The notes under the pieces are model-generated. The model was not told the origin of the DNA and did no database searches. It worked only from the letters and a program-made list of their open reading frames with translations. A program made the translations under genes and the position numbers. 64,000 nt of DNA. It comes from Thiosulfatihalobacter marinus. GTDB lineage: Bacteria; Pseudomonadota; Alphaproteobacteria; Rhodobacterales; Rhodobacteraceae. Shown piece after piece: positions 41,339 to 50,185 of the stretch (within the stretch, counting starts at the first letter, position 1; the number at the start of each line of letters is the position of its first letter). The stretch covers positions 558,001 through 622,000 of the forward strand of contig NZ_JAECRZ010000001.1 in assembly GCF_016019955.1 (NCBI RefSeq), written 5' to 3'.

Positions 41339-42129
41339 TGGACAGGCAACTGGATGGACGCACGGTTTTCATCACCGGATCGGGGGGCGTGCTGGGATCA
41401 ACCTATGTGCGGCGGATGCTGGCGGGCGGGGCCAGGGTGGTGGCCACCGATCTTGAGGGGGCACGGGCCGACGGGCTGATGGAGCGGCATGGGAATGATC
41501 CAAATTTTGCATTTTATCACATGGATGTAGGGGATGAAGCTCAGGTAACTGAAATCTTCAAACGGGTGATGGCGGATGGCTGGAATCCGAATGTTGTGCT
41601 GAACAATGCCGCCATTACCGGCGAAATGCTGATGGGCGCGGGCAAGCCGTTTCCCGATTTTGCAGACACCAGTGTGGCGGATTTCGAACGCACGCTGCGC
41701 ACCAACCTGACCGGCGCCTTCATGGTGGCGCGCCAGATGGATCGCGACATCGTGGGCAAATGGCCCTGCACGTTGATCAATGTGGCGTCGATGTATGCGC
41801 TGAACGGTGCGCATCACCCGATCTATGACGGGATGCCGTTCAAGAATTTCTCGGCTTATGGGGTCAGCAAGGCGGGGATTCACGGGCTGACGGTGTGGCT
41901 GGCCGGGTATTGGGCGCGGCGCGATGCGACCGTGAACACGATTGCGCCGGGCGCGGTGTTCAACGGGCATTCCGAAGAGTTTCAGCGCCGTGTGGGCGAA
42001 TTGATCATGCAGAACCGCATGGCGCAGCCTGACGAGATCGCCGATGTGATGCTGTTCCTTGCCAGCGCGCAGGCCGGGCATATGACCGGGCAGATGGTGA
42101 ATGTGGACGGGGGTTTTTCGGCGTGGTGA
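41338..42129 (+). CDS. Short-chain dehydrogenase/reductase in the nonulosonate operon
   Basis: This is a 263-residue classical SDR. TGSGGVLG near residue 13 is the NAD(P) loop, NNAAITG the second motif, a Ser in INVASMYAL with Y-x-x-x-K as YGVSK form the catalytic set, and MVNVDGGFSAW the C-terminus. The one-base overlap with neuA and four-base overlap with the Gfo/Idh gene imply a joint role. PtmA of Campylobacter, in legionaminic acid synthesis, is an SDR in a similar setting. So it may modify the sugar or its precursor; this is inference. Confidence 0.88.
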   Translation: MDRQLDGRTVFITGSGGVLGSTYVRRMLAGGARVVATDLEGARADGLMERHGNDPNFAFYHMDVGDEAQVTEIFKRVMADGWNPNVVLNNAAITGEMLMGAGKPFPDFADTSVADFERTLRTNLTGAFMVARQMDRDIVGKWPCTLINVASMYALNGAHHPIYDGMPFKNFSAYGVSKAGIHGLTVWLAGYWARRDATVNTIAPGAVFNGHSEEFQRRVGELIMQNRMAQPDEIADVMLFLASAQAGHMTGQMVNVDGGFSAW

Positions 42130-43055
42130 TCGCGGTCATCGGCGCCGGATCGATCGGGCGTCGCCACGCGGCCAACCTGGAATCCCTGGGTGAAAAGGTG
42201 GCATTGATCGGCTGGCGCGGGTTTGAGCGGGCCGCGTTCGAGGCGCGCGGCGATATCGAGGCGGTGGTGATCGCCACCGCGACGCCGATCCGCCTGGAGC
42301 TGATCGAGATGTGCGCCGCGCGGGGCTGGCCTTTCTATGCGGAAAAACCGCTGGCCTGGCGGGTGGCGCAGGCCGAAGCGATTCACGCGGCCGGGACACC
42401 GGTGGCCAAACGGTCAATGGTGGGCTTCATGATGCGCTACCACCCGGCGGTACGCGACCTGGCGGCGCGGGATCTGGGGCAGATATACGGGTTTGCCTTT
42501 GAGATTGGGCATGACGTGCGCCAATGGCGCGAGAACTGGTCTTTTGCGGGGAGCTATGCGGCCGAGCCGGAAGGCGGCGGTGTATTGCTGGATTTGTGCC
42601 ACGAGATCGACATGGCAATGGCGCTGTTTCCCGACTGCGGGCTGCGCAGCTGCGACGCGGTGGGACATGGTGCGTTTCCGGGCGTGGATTTCGCGGCGCG
42701 ACTGAGCCTGGCCAGCGGTTCGGCGGTGGGCGGCGTGGCGATGGATTATATCAGCCCGGTGTCGGTGCGCCGGGCCGCGTTGCGGGGACGGGACGAGATC
42801 ATCGACCTGGATTTCCTGGTGCCCGAGATGCGGATCGCAGACGCGGCGGGCACGCAAGTGCGGCGCTATGACTTTGACCGCAACGACATGTTCATGGACA
42901 TGATGCGCGACTTTCTTGCGCTGGTGCGGGGGCTTGCGGGGTCGGGCAACCCGCTGATCCCGCGGTTTGACCGGATGCGCGACGCCAGCCTGATGATCGC
43001 GCGGGCCTGGGAGGCGCGCAGGTTTTCGGGTGTGGTGGACATGGATATGGGCTGA
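42126..43055 (+). CDS. Gfo/Idh/MocA-family oxidoreductase
   Basis: This is a 309-residue NAD(P)-dependent sugar oxidoreductase. VIGAGSIGRRHAANLESLG is the Rossmann start, FYAEKPLAWRVAQAEA contains the family E-K-P motif, and LLDLCHEIDMA holds the conserved D-x-x-x-H-x-x-D-like region. GTG 42126 lies in GTGA with the SDR stop. It may oxidise or reduce the nonulosonate or a precursor together with the SDR; the substrate is unknown. It converges with waaA at a 2-base gap. Confidence 0.88.
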   Translation: MIAVIGAGSIGRRHAANLESLGEKVALIGWRGFERAAFEARGDIEAVVIATATPIRLELIEMCAARGWPFYAEKPLAWRVAQAEAIHAAGTPVAKRSMVGFMMRYHPAVRDLAARDLGQIYGFAFEIGHDVRQWRENWSFAGSYAAEPEGGGVLLDLCHEIDMAMALFPDCGLRSCDAVGHGAFPGVDFAARLSLASGSAVGGVAMDYISPVSVRRAALRGRDEIIDLDFLVPEMRIADAAGTQVRRYDFDRNDMFMDMMRDFLALVRGLAGSGNPLIPRFDRMRDASLMIARAWEARRFSGVVDMDMG

Positions 43056-43057
43056 GG

Positions 43058-44368
43058 TCAACGCGGCGCATCTGACAGCGCGTCGGGAAGGGCCGCGAAG
43101 AACTTGTCCGTACCACCCGCATGATCGGCAAAGAAGGTCTCGATCAAAGTCTGCGAGGGCGCAAACGTGGTCAACGCCTGTGCAAGGGCGGTTGCGTGGC
43201 GCGCGCGCAGGGCCACGCCGGCCGCTTCGGCCTCGGTGAACGGGTATTCAATCGACCAGATCTCGGGACCGGTGATTACCGGTTTCTTCAGCGCCAGCGG
43301 CTCGATGATGTTATGCGCGCCCCCTTGGGTGAATCCGCCGCCCACTACAACGCGGTCGGCCATGGCGAGGTAGAAATACATTTCGCCCAGGCTGTCGCCC
43401 AACAGGATGTCGGGGGGGGCGACGGGATCACCAAACGCGGCGTCGCGCAGATCATTTGGCAGGGCGCGCGACCGGCGCAGGACGGTCAGACCCGTTTTAT
43501 CGAGCATATCGCCGATGGCATCAAAGCGTTCCGGGCGGCGTGGGATATAGACGATCATTGGCTTGGGATCGCTGGTGTCGCGCAACCGGGTGATGGCGTC
43601 CAGGTAGAGGTCGTCTTCGCCTTCGACGGTGGAGGCAAAGGCGATCACGGGGCGGTTTTCGCCGCCCAGCCAGCGGCGTGCGGCGATGCCCGCGCCGGGC
43701 AGGTGGGGGGGGATCGGCTGATCAAAGCGCAGCTCGCCGGTGACATGCAGGTTGCGAACACCGACCGAGGCAAACCGATCCGCCTGAAGCCGGGATTTCA
43801 CAAAGCCGCCGGCCATGTTGCACATGATTTCCGGGATCAGGCCCCAGTATTTTTCATCGCGGGCCATGGATTTGGTGGGGTATTGCGCGTTGCACATGAA
43901 AAGCGGGATGCCGGCGCGCCGTGCGGCCATAACCATGCGCGGCCAGATCTCGATCTCCATGACCAGCCCGTATTTCGGGCGGAAGGCGCGGAAGAAACCG
44001 GCAAAGGCCCAGGCGGTTTCGAATGGCACCCAGACGGCGCGCAATTGACCCCTGGCGATGGCATCGGCAAAGACACGTTCGGATTCACCGCGCCCGGCGG
44101 GGGTGAAATGGGTTGTCACCACGGTTTCGCCGCGCGCCAGAAGGGCATGGATCAGCGGAACGGCAGAGCGCAACTCGCCCAGGCTGACGGCATGGACCCA
44201 GACCGAACCCGGCAAGGGGTTGCGATACCGACCAAACCGCTGGGCCAGATGCGCGCCATAGGCCGGGTCTTTGCGGGCGCGTTTGCGGATATAGAGCAGG
44301 ATCACGGGCATCCCGAGATGCCAGAGCACGGACCAGAGGCCCAGAAAGGCGCGCAGTTTCAGACTCAT
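43058..44368 (-). CDS. waaA: 3-deoxy-D-manno-octulosonic acid (Kdo) transferase
   Basis: This is a 436-residue GT30-type transferase. An N-terminal anchor (LRAFLGLWSVLWHLGMPVILLYI) precedes VHAVSLGELRSAVPLIHALL, where the Glu after Leu-Gly is the family catalytic base. RPKYGLVMEIEIWPRMV, SRLQADRFASVGVRNLHVTGELRFD, GDSLGEMYFYLAMADRVVVGGGFTQGGAHNIIEPLALKKPV complete the donor domain. It adds Kdo from CMP-Kdo to lipid A precursor at the inner membrane. It overlaps the upstream paralogue by 4 bases. Confidence 0.88.
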   Translation of the reverse strand: MSLKLRAFLGLWSVLWHLGMPVILLYIRKRARKDPAYGAHLAQRFGRYRNPLPGSVWVHAVSLGELRSAVPLIHALLARGETVVTTHFTPAGRGESERVFADAIARGQLRAVWVPFETAWAFAGFFRAFRPKYGLVMEIEIWPRMVMAARRAGIPLFMCNAQYPTKSMARDEKYWGLIPEIMCNMAGGFVKSRLQADRFASVGVRNLHVTGELRFDQPIPPHLPGAGIAARRWLGGENRPVIAFASTVEGEDDLYLDAITRLRDTSDPKPMIVYIPRRPERFDAIGDMLDKTGLTVLRRSRALPNDLRDAAFGDPVAPPDILLGDSLGEMYFYLAMADRVVVGGGFTQGGAHNIIEPLALKKPVITGPEIWSIEYPFTEAEAAGVALRARHATALAQALTTFAPSQTLIETFFADHAGGTDKFFAALPDALSDAPR

Positions 44369-45642
44369 GGGGCGTGTTTCCCGAGGGCGAGCAGATCACC
44401 GGCAAGCGGATCAAGCGCGCCGCGCGCTTGTTGCCAGATACCATGGGCCGCGGCGGCCATATCCGGCAGGCGCGGATCGGTGAGGGCGGCGGCCAGGCTG
44501 CCCGGCGGCGTGCAAAGCGCGGCGCTGGCCTTGGTCAACCGGGTATAGTCGGCGGCGAAATTATGTGTGTCGGGGCCAAACAGGATCGCGGTGTTCAGCG
44601 CGGCGGCCTCCCACGGGTTATGTCCGCCGATGGCATCGAAACCGCCGCCGATCAGGGCGGTGTCTGCAAGGCGGTAGAACAGGCCCAGTTCGCCATAGGT
44701 ATCGGCAAGATAGACGGCATCGCGGGCCGACGGCAGGGCGCCGGTGCTGCGTTGGGCAAAGGGCAGCGACCGGGCCCGCAAGGCTTGTGCGATCTCGGGC
44801 GCGCGGTGGCCATCGCGCGGGACAAGAACCAGCAGCCGAGCGGGATCGGCGGCAATAAGTGTGGACTGCGCGGCAATGGCCTCGGTCTCGTCGCCGGGAT
44901 GGGTGGATGCGGCAAGCCAGACCCGGCGCCCCGCACAGGCGGCTTGCAGGGCCACCAATGCAGCCACGTCATGCCCCAGCGGCGGGGCGGCGGCCTTGAG
45001 CGAGCCGGTGACACGGACATCGCGCGCGCCAAGAGCGGAAAGGCGGCTGGCGGTGCCGGTTTCCTGCGCGCAGATCAGAGACATGCGCGACAGGATCGCG
45101 CGATACAGCGCCCGGCCCCGTTTGCGCCGCTCAAAGCTGGCGGCGGTGATGCGTGCATTGACCAGCGCCAGTGGAATGGCACGCGCATGTGAGGCGCAAA
45201 TCGCGTTGGGCCAGAGATCCTGTTCGGACCAGATCGACAGGTCCGGTCGCCAGTGATCGAGGAACCGGGCGATGTATTGAGGCGCGTCCAGTGGCAGGAA
45301 CTGGTGTTGTGTGTCGGGCGGAAGGTTGGCCGCCATAACCTGTGCCGAGGAGCGGGCGGTGGAGGTGACAAGGAAGGACAAGCCGGGCTGTTGGCGGGCC
45401 ATGGCGGCGATCAGGCCGCGCAGGGCCAGCACTTCGCCCAGGCCGACAGCGTGCAACCAGACCAAAGTGCCCCGGGGGCGGCTGGCGGTGGGTTCGCCCA
45501 GCTTTTCGCGCCAGCGCGCCGGGTCTTCCTTGCCCCGTTTCAGACGACGGCGCAACACGGGCGCGGCCAGAAGCGGAAGGGCGCGGGCGGCCAGCGCATA
45601 GGCGGCCAGCGCGGCGCCGTGGGACGGAGTGGTGTCAGGCAA
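44365..45642 (-). CDS. Second WaaA-like (GT30) glycosyltransferase
   Basis: This is a 425-residue paralogue of the gene downstream. LVWLHAVGLGEVLALRGLIAAM keeps the catalytic Glu; PDLSIWSEQDLWPNAI, RLSALGARDVRVTGSLKAAAPPL, VYLADTYGELGLFYRLADTALIGGGFDAIGGHNPWEAAAL align with the WaaA blocks. The TTG at 45642 is chosen: it gives the family length and an 8-base overlap with neuC; upstream codons lie inside neuC. Two GT30 genes in tandem, embedded in a nonulosonate cluster, suggest this copy uses CMP-nonulosonate or adds a second Kdo. The donor is inferred, not shown. Confidence 0.82.
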   Translation of the reverse strand: MPDTTPSHGAALAAYALAARALPLLAAPVLRRRLKRGKEDPARWREKLGEPTASRPRGTLVWLHAVGLGEVLALRGLIAAMARQQPGLSFLVTSTARSSAQVMAANLPPDTQHQFLPLDAPQYIARFLDHWRPDLSIWSEQDLWPNAICASHARAIPLALVNARITAASFERRKRGRALYRAILSRMSLICAQETGTASRLSALGARDVRVTGSLKAAAPPLGHDVAALVALQAACAGRRVWLAASTHPGDETEAIAAQSTLIAADPARLLVLVPRDGHRAPEIAQALRARSLPFAQRSTGALPSARDAVYLADTYGELGLFYRLADTALIGGGFDAIGGHNPWEAAALNTAILFGPDTHNFAADYTRLTKASAALCTPPGSLAAALTDPRLPDMAAAAHGIWQQARGALDPLAGDLLALGKHAP

Positions 45643-46756
45643 TGTCCTGAAACGCCTTTTGCAGGCCCTGTTGCCAGAAGCTGCCATTCTGCAAGATCGC
45701 GGCAAACCGATCCGCCGCGCGACCTTCGCCAAAGCCGGTATGGGGGGCGTGGCGCCGGCCCCACTGGATTGTCAGGAAAGTATCGATTGCGGCGCGGTCA
45801 GTGGCCGCGCAGGAAAACACCGATTCCGATTGTGCGCGATTGGTCTGACGGGTGCCGATATCCAGCGAGGGCAGGCCAAGAAAAGGCGCCTCGCGCACGC
45901 CGGCCGAGGAATTGCCCACCATGACGGCGGCGTTTTTCATCAGTTCGGAAAAATGGTTGAACCGCATGGACGGAAATTGCCGGAAGCGGAGCTTTGGCAG
46001 AGTGTCGAGAACGGCAAAGATGTCTTCGGAGCCGGGATCGTTGTTTGGGGCAATGACGATGAAATTGCGGCCCGATGCGGCCAGCCCGTCAAACAGCGCC
46101 CGTGCCTGCGCGCCCATGCTGGCCTGTTCGGATGTCACGGGATGGAAAACCACGATGCCGAATTCCGAAAAGGGGATATCGTAATGTGCGCGCACCTGAT
46201 CCAGCGTGACACCGGACGGACCGGCGTGAAAGTCCAGTTCGGGCGAGCCGATGACGTGGATCTTGTCTTCGGGTTCGCCCATGGCCATGACGCGGCGCCT
46301 TGCATCCTGGGAACTGACAAAGTGATGGCTGGCCAGCTTGGTGTTGCAGTGGCGGTAGATCTCGTCAATCGTGCCGGACACTTCGCCACCCTCGATATGG
46401 GCGCAAGGCACATAGTTGGTCGCGGCCACAAGCGCACCGGCGAGCGCCTCGATCCGGTCGCCATGCACGACGACAAGGTCGGGGCGGGTTTCGGTGACGT
46501 AATCAGAAAACCCCACCACGGTCTTGGCCAGGATGATGTCCTGGGGATCGCCGGGGCGCTGGTTGAGGAATTCATGCACGGTGACGCCAGGCAGGCGATG
46601 CACCTCGATCTTGGTCAGCCCGTAGCGATCCAGCATGTGCATGCCGGTGACAAAGAACGACACCGCAAAACCGGCGTCGCGGCAGGCGGTGGCAAGCGGT
46701 TCCAGCTTGCCGAAATCGGCGCGGGTGCCGGTAAGAAACAGGATTGAACGTGTCAT
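45635..46756 (-). CDS. neuC: UDP-N-acetylglucosamine 2-epimerase (hydrolysing)
   Basis: This 373-residue enzyme converts UDP-GlcNAc (or a 2,4-diacetamido analogue) to the free 2-epimer, the first step to sialic-acid-type sugars. SILFLTGTRADFGKLEPLATACRDAG is the NeuC start; VVVHGDRIEALAGALVA, HIEGGEVSGTIDEIYRH and VGNSSAGVREAPFLGLPSLDIGTRQTNR are diagnostic. It diverges from the + strand glycosyltransferase-like gene and heads neuC-waaA2-waaA. No 4,6-dehydratase or aminotransferase is present nearby, favouring UDP-GlcNAc as substrate and a Neu5Ac-like product. Confidence 0.93.
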   Translation of the reverse strand: MTRSILFLTGTRADFGKLEPLATACRDAGFAVSFFVTGMHMLDRYGLTKIEVHRLPGVTVHEFLNQRPGDPQDIILAKTVVGFSDYVTETRPDLVVVHGDRIEALAGALVAATNYVPCAHIEGGEVSGTIDEIYRHCNTKLASHHFVSSQDARRRVMAMGEPEDKIHVIGSPELDFHAGPSGVTLDQVRAHYDIPFSEFGIVVFHPVTSEQASMGAQARALFDGLAASGRNFIVIAPNNDPGSEDIFAVLDTLPKLRFRQFPSMRFNHFSELMKNAAVMVGNSSAGVREAPFLGLPSLDIGTRQTNRAQSESVFSCAATDRAAIDTFLTIQWGRRHAPHTGFGEGRAADRFAAILQNGSFWQQGLQKAFQDIA

Positions 46757-46897
46757 GTGCGGGATGCGCCGAAAGCCATGTCGCCAGAGGTGACGCGGAC
46801 CCTAGCCCAGCGGGTGAACAAGCTCAAGCATATCGCTTTGCTGGACAATGCCGGGATCGTCGCTTAACCGGAAAGCGATGAAGGAAGGAGCCGCAGG

Positions 46898-47695
46898 GTG
46901 GGATCGCAAAACCGCACGGTCATCTGCATGAAATGGGGGCCATTGTTCCCCCCGGATTACGTGAACGTGCTGTTCAATGCCTGCCGCCGGGCCATTTCCG
47001 GCCCGTTCCGGTTTGTTTGCCTGACGGATGACGGCTTTGGGCTGGCAGAGGGAATCGAGGCGCTGCCGATCCCCGATATCGGGTTGAGTGAAGAAGAGTG
47101 GTTTACCCCCGGCGTTTGGCCCAAGCTGGCGCTATATGCGCCGCGATTGCACGATATCACCGGTCGTTGCCTGTTCATTGATCTGGACATGATGGTGCTG
47201 GGCGGGCTGGACGGGATGTTTGACCACCCCGCGCCATTCATCGGGATCGGGGTGGGGCCGGGCTGGCATCCCAGGGCCGGGCCGGACGTGCCCCGCCAGC
47301 TTGGCACCGGTGTGTTCGCGTTTCAGGCCGGGGCGCATGGCGATGTGCTGGCGGCGTTTCAGGCGGACAGGGAAGCGGCCAGAGCGCGGTTTGCCAACGA
47401 ACAGGATTTTGTGCTGGGCCATGTCCGGGACGTGCAATTCTGGCCTCGCGGCTGGGTGATCAGTTTCAAACGCTACCTGCGTCGCCCTCCGGGGGTGGAC
47501 CTTTTGCTGCCGCCCAAGCCGCCGCCGGAATCGGCCAGGATCGTGGCCTTTCACGGCGACCCGCGCCCGATCGATCTTTTGCCGCAAAAGGCCGGGTTCT
47601 GGGACAGATTTCCGCATTTGGGGCATGGACAGGTGCGGTGGTTGCGGGATTATTGGGTGGATAACGGCGGCCGTCTGCCGCCCTTTGAGGCATAA
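46898..47695 (+). CDS. Glycosyltransferase-like protein with D-x-D motif
   Basis: This is a 265-residue protein with a GT-A style core: TVICMKWGPLFPPDYVNVLFNACRR at the start, CLFIDLDMMVLGGLDGMF containing the metal-binding D-x-D, then GTGVFAFQAG and a late FHGDPRPID. It resembles small bacterial GT8-like or capsular transferases without a precise match. GTG 46898 has AAGGAGCC upstream. A methyltransferase gene follows after 13 bases. It probably acts on the same surface glycan. Confidence 0.7.
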   Translation: MGSQNRTVICMKWGPLFPPDYVNVLFNACRRAISGPFRFVCLTDDGFGLAEGIEALPIPDIGLSEEEWFTPGVWPKLALYAPRLHDITGRCLFIDLDMMVLGGLDGMFDHPAPFIGIGVGPGWHPRAGPDVPRQLGTGVFAFQAGAHGDVLAAFQADREAARARFANEQDFVLGHVRDVQFWPRGWVISFKRYLRRPPGVDLLLPPKPPPESARIVAFHGDPRPIDLLPQKAGFWDRFPHLGHGQVRWLRDYWVDNGGRLPPFEA

Positions 47696-47708
47696 GTGAG
47701 AGGGTGAG

Positions 47709-48395
47709 ATGGGGCTGTTTTCAACGCTGAAGGAACAAATCCGCAAATGGAAGCTGCGCGGGCGCAATCCGTCGGATGTGTTCACCACATATTACGAAAG
47801 CAACAAGTGGGGCGATGCCGACAGCCGCTCGGGCAAGGGATCGAACATGCCCAACACGGAAATGATCCGTGCCGCCCTGCCCGGAGTGGTGCGCGATCTG
47901 GGCGCGCAGAGTTTTCTTGACCTGCCATGTGGCGACTATTTCTGGATGAAGACGGTGGATCTGGGCGTTGCGCAGTATACCGGCGGCGATATCGTGGCGC
48001 CGATGATCGCACAGAACCAGAAGGCCCATGGCCGCGAGGGCGTGAGATTCGAAGTGATCGACCTGATCCAGGGGCCCGTGCCGGGGCACGATATCGTGTT
48101 CGTGCGCGATTGCCTGGTGCACCTGTCCAATGCGCATATCGCCGCCGCTATCCGCAATATCAAGGCGTCCGGCGCGACCTGGCTGATCACCACGACCAAC
48201 CCGGAGACACAGGAAAACGTTGATATTTCAACGGGTCAGTGGCGGGCCCTGAACCTGATGTTACCGCCGTTTTCCTTTGGCCAGGCAGAGCGCATGATCG
48301 ACGAGAGCATGCCCGACCTGAAGGGCAGCCGGAAGGACAAGTTCATGGGTGTGTGGCGCGTGAGCGAGCTGCCGGATCTGTCGGCGCTGGAATAG
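47709..48395 (+). CDS. Class I SAM-dependent methyltransferase
   Basis: This is a 228-residue protein with SFLDLPCGDYFWMKTVDLG as SAM motif I, YTGGDIVAPMIAQNQ as motif II and HDIVFVRDCLVHLSNAHI in the catalytic region. It follows the glycosyltransferase-like gene by 13 bases, so O-methylation of a glycan residue is a fair guess; the substrate cannot be read. Its stop abuts the stop of the convergent sulfotransferase gene without a gap. Confidence 0.82.
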   Translation: MGLFSTLKEQIRKWKLRGRNPSDVFTTYYESNKWGDADSRSGKGSNMPNTEMIRAALPGVVRDLGAQSFLDLPCGDYFWMKTVDLGVAQYTGGDIVAPMIAQNQKAHGREGVRFEVIDLIQGPVPGHDIVFVRDCLVHLSNAHIAAAIRNIKASGATWLITTTNPETQENVDISTGQWRALNLMLPPFSFGQAERMIDESMPDLKGSRKDKFMGVWRVSELPDLSALE

Positions 48396-49067
48396 TCAGG
48401 CAATCATTGGATCATAGCCCAGCAGGGCAAAATCCGGTGCATAAAGTTCGTCGGCCAGTGCCTTGGATTCGCTGTCAAAATAGCTCTGCCACGGGCGCTT
48501 GTCGGCACGGGAGATGGTTTCGTTTTCGCGGTGCAGGGTCACGTCACCCATGCCGAGGTCATGCACCATCACGTCAAAATCGTCCGCCAGCGTCTCGAAA
48601 CGCAACAGGCGGTGCACCAACAACGCGCCGGCCTCATCGACGAGGAAATAGGACTGGTTGGGCAGGCGGGCAAAGAACGTATCGTTCCAGAAGGGCGGTT
48701 TCATGCGGTAGCGCAGATAATCGGCAAAGGACATGTTGGCGACCTTTTGCGCGATCTTCGGGATGCGGAACTGTTTCATGAATTCGTAATGCGACACCGC
48801 GTGGTCATATGGGTTGCGCACCACGGCAAAGCGGTGGAACCGGTCGAACACGTCCGGTCCCAGTTTGCGGCGCACCCCGGCGGCGGTTTCATGTTTGCGC
48901 AGGTAAACCTTGTCGGGCGCTTCGCGGAGAGGCAGGCGGCGCAGGAATGAACGCCACAGGGTACGCGGCGGGTAGATGCCGAAGGGATCGAGCGCCGAAG
49001 TCATCGCGGTGCCGGCGGTCTTGGGCACATGCACGAAGATAAAGCTGTGGGTCTGGGACAGGATCAT
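48396..49067 (-). CDS. Sulfotransferase family protein
   Basis: This is a 223-residue PAPS-dependent sulfotransferase. FIFVHVPKTAGTAMTSAL near residue 9 is the 5'-phosphosulfate loop with catalytic-type Lys, and HRFAVVRNPYDHAVSHYEFM is the 3'-phosphate site. It sits 4 bases downstream of neuB on the same strand, so sulfation of a nonulosonate-containing or other surface glycan is plausible, consistent with a marine organism. The acceptor is unknown. Confidence 0.85.
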   Translation of the reverse strand: MILSQTHSFIFVHVPKTAGTAMTSALDPFGIYPPRTLWRSFLRRLPLREAPDKVYLRKHETAAGVRRKLGPDVFDRFHRFAVVRNPYDHAVSHYEFMKQFRIPKIAQKVANMSFADYLRYRMKPPFWNDTFFARLPNQSYFLVDEAGALLVHRLLRFETLADDFDVMVHDLGMGDVTLHRENETISRADKRPWQSYFDSESKALADELYAPDFALLGYDPMIA

Positions 49068-49071
49068 GCGC

Positions 49072-50115
49072 TTAGCCCAGATCGGCCCATGTCAGTTGCG
49101 TGTTGCGGGTAACGGCGCGCGTGAGGGTCTTGCCCACGACCTTGTCGAAATCATAGCCCGCAATCTCGCCCGAGCCGGGCCGGCGCGCCCAGATATCGGC
49201 TTCGGCGATCACGTGACCGGCGGGCAGGTCACGATCGGCGACCACGCTGGCGCGGGCGAATTTGTAAACCGATTCCTCGGCCTCGGTGCGTTGTTTGGGA
49301 TTGTTGGCCGCGATCCAGATTTCGCGCGATCGGTCGATCAGGTGGCGCAGTTCGGACGGATCCATGGAGTTGATGATGTCGGGGCCCTGACGATAGCGTG
49401 TGTCGGTATAATGGCGCTCCAGAATGCAGGCGCCCAGCGCCACCGAGGCCAGCGCCATTTCCGGGCCGATAGAGTGATCCGAGAAGCCGACCACCGCGTT
49501 TGGGAAAGCGGTCCTAAGGTCTGTCACGCCTTGCAGGGACACGATTTCCGGAGGGGAGGGGTAAAGGTTGGTGCATTCCAGAAGCGCATAATCCACGCCG
49601 GCCTCGTCCAGAATCGCCACCGAACGGCGCATGGTTTGGATGCTTTGCATCCCCGTGGACATGATCACCGGCTTGCCGAACCGCGCGATATGGCGGATCA
49701 GCGGAAGGTTGTCGGCCTCGCCCGAGCCGATCTTGAAGGCGGGCACATCGGCCTCTGCCAGAAAATCGGCCGCGGCGCGGGAAAAGGGCGTGGAGATGAA
49801 GATCATGCCCAGCTCTTCGGTGTAGCGTTTCAGGTCCAGTTCGTCCTCGGGGGACAGGGCACAGCGGGCCATGACTTCCCAGATCGACACATCGGCATTG
49901 GGCGGAAAGATGTCCTTGGCCTCGTCGGTCATCTCGTCTTCGACAAAATGGGTCTGGTGCTTGATCATTTCGCAACCGGCGCCGGCCGCCAGGCGTACCA
50001 TGTCCTTGGCCACCTCCAGATCGCCACCATGATTGATGCCGATCTCGGCAATCACCAGCGGCGGATGATCGGGGCCGATTTCGCGATCGGCGATCTTGAT
50101 GGACCGGTTTGGCAT
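49072..50115 (-). CDS. neuB: N-acetylneuraminate synthase family protein
   Basis: This is a 347-residue PEP-dependent aldolase-type synthase: VIAEIGINHGGDLEVAKDMVRLA, MIKHQTHFVEDEM, FISTPFSRAAADFL, FKIGSGEADNLPLIRHIA, GFSDHSIGPEMALASVALGA and ERHYTD are the TIM-barrel motifs. The last 60 residues form the SAF antifreeze-like cap (ASVVADRDLPAGHVIAEADIWARRPG). It condenses ManNAc or an analogue with PEP to a nonulosonate. With neuC and neuA it completes the minimal pathway. The exact sugar (Neu5Ac versus legionaminate-like) is not fixed by sequence reading. Confidence 0.92.
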   Translation of the reverse strand: MPNRSIKIADREIGPDHPPLVIAEIGINHGGDLEVAKDMVRLAAGAGCEMIKHQTHFVEDEMTDEAKDIFPPNADVSIWEVMARCALSPEDELDLKRYTEELGMIFISTPFSRAAADFLAEADVPAFKIGSGEADNLPLIRHIARFGKPVIMSTGMQSIQTMRRSVAILDEAGVDYALLECTNLYPSPPEIVSLQGVTDLRTAFPNAVVGFSDHSIGPEMALASVALGACILERHYTDTRYRQGPDIINSMDPSELRHLIDRSREIWIAANNPKQRTEAEESVYKFARASVVADRDLPAGHVIAEADIWARRPGSGEIAGYDFDKVVGKTLTRAVTRNTQLTWADLG

Positions 50116-50185
50116 GGGGCGATCTCCTTGCGTGGGTTGGCCCGAGTGCTAGCGGCAAAGCGAAAGGGTGTAAAGCTGACGCGCC

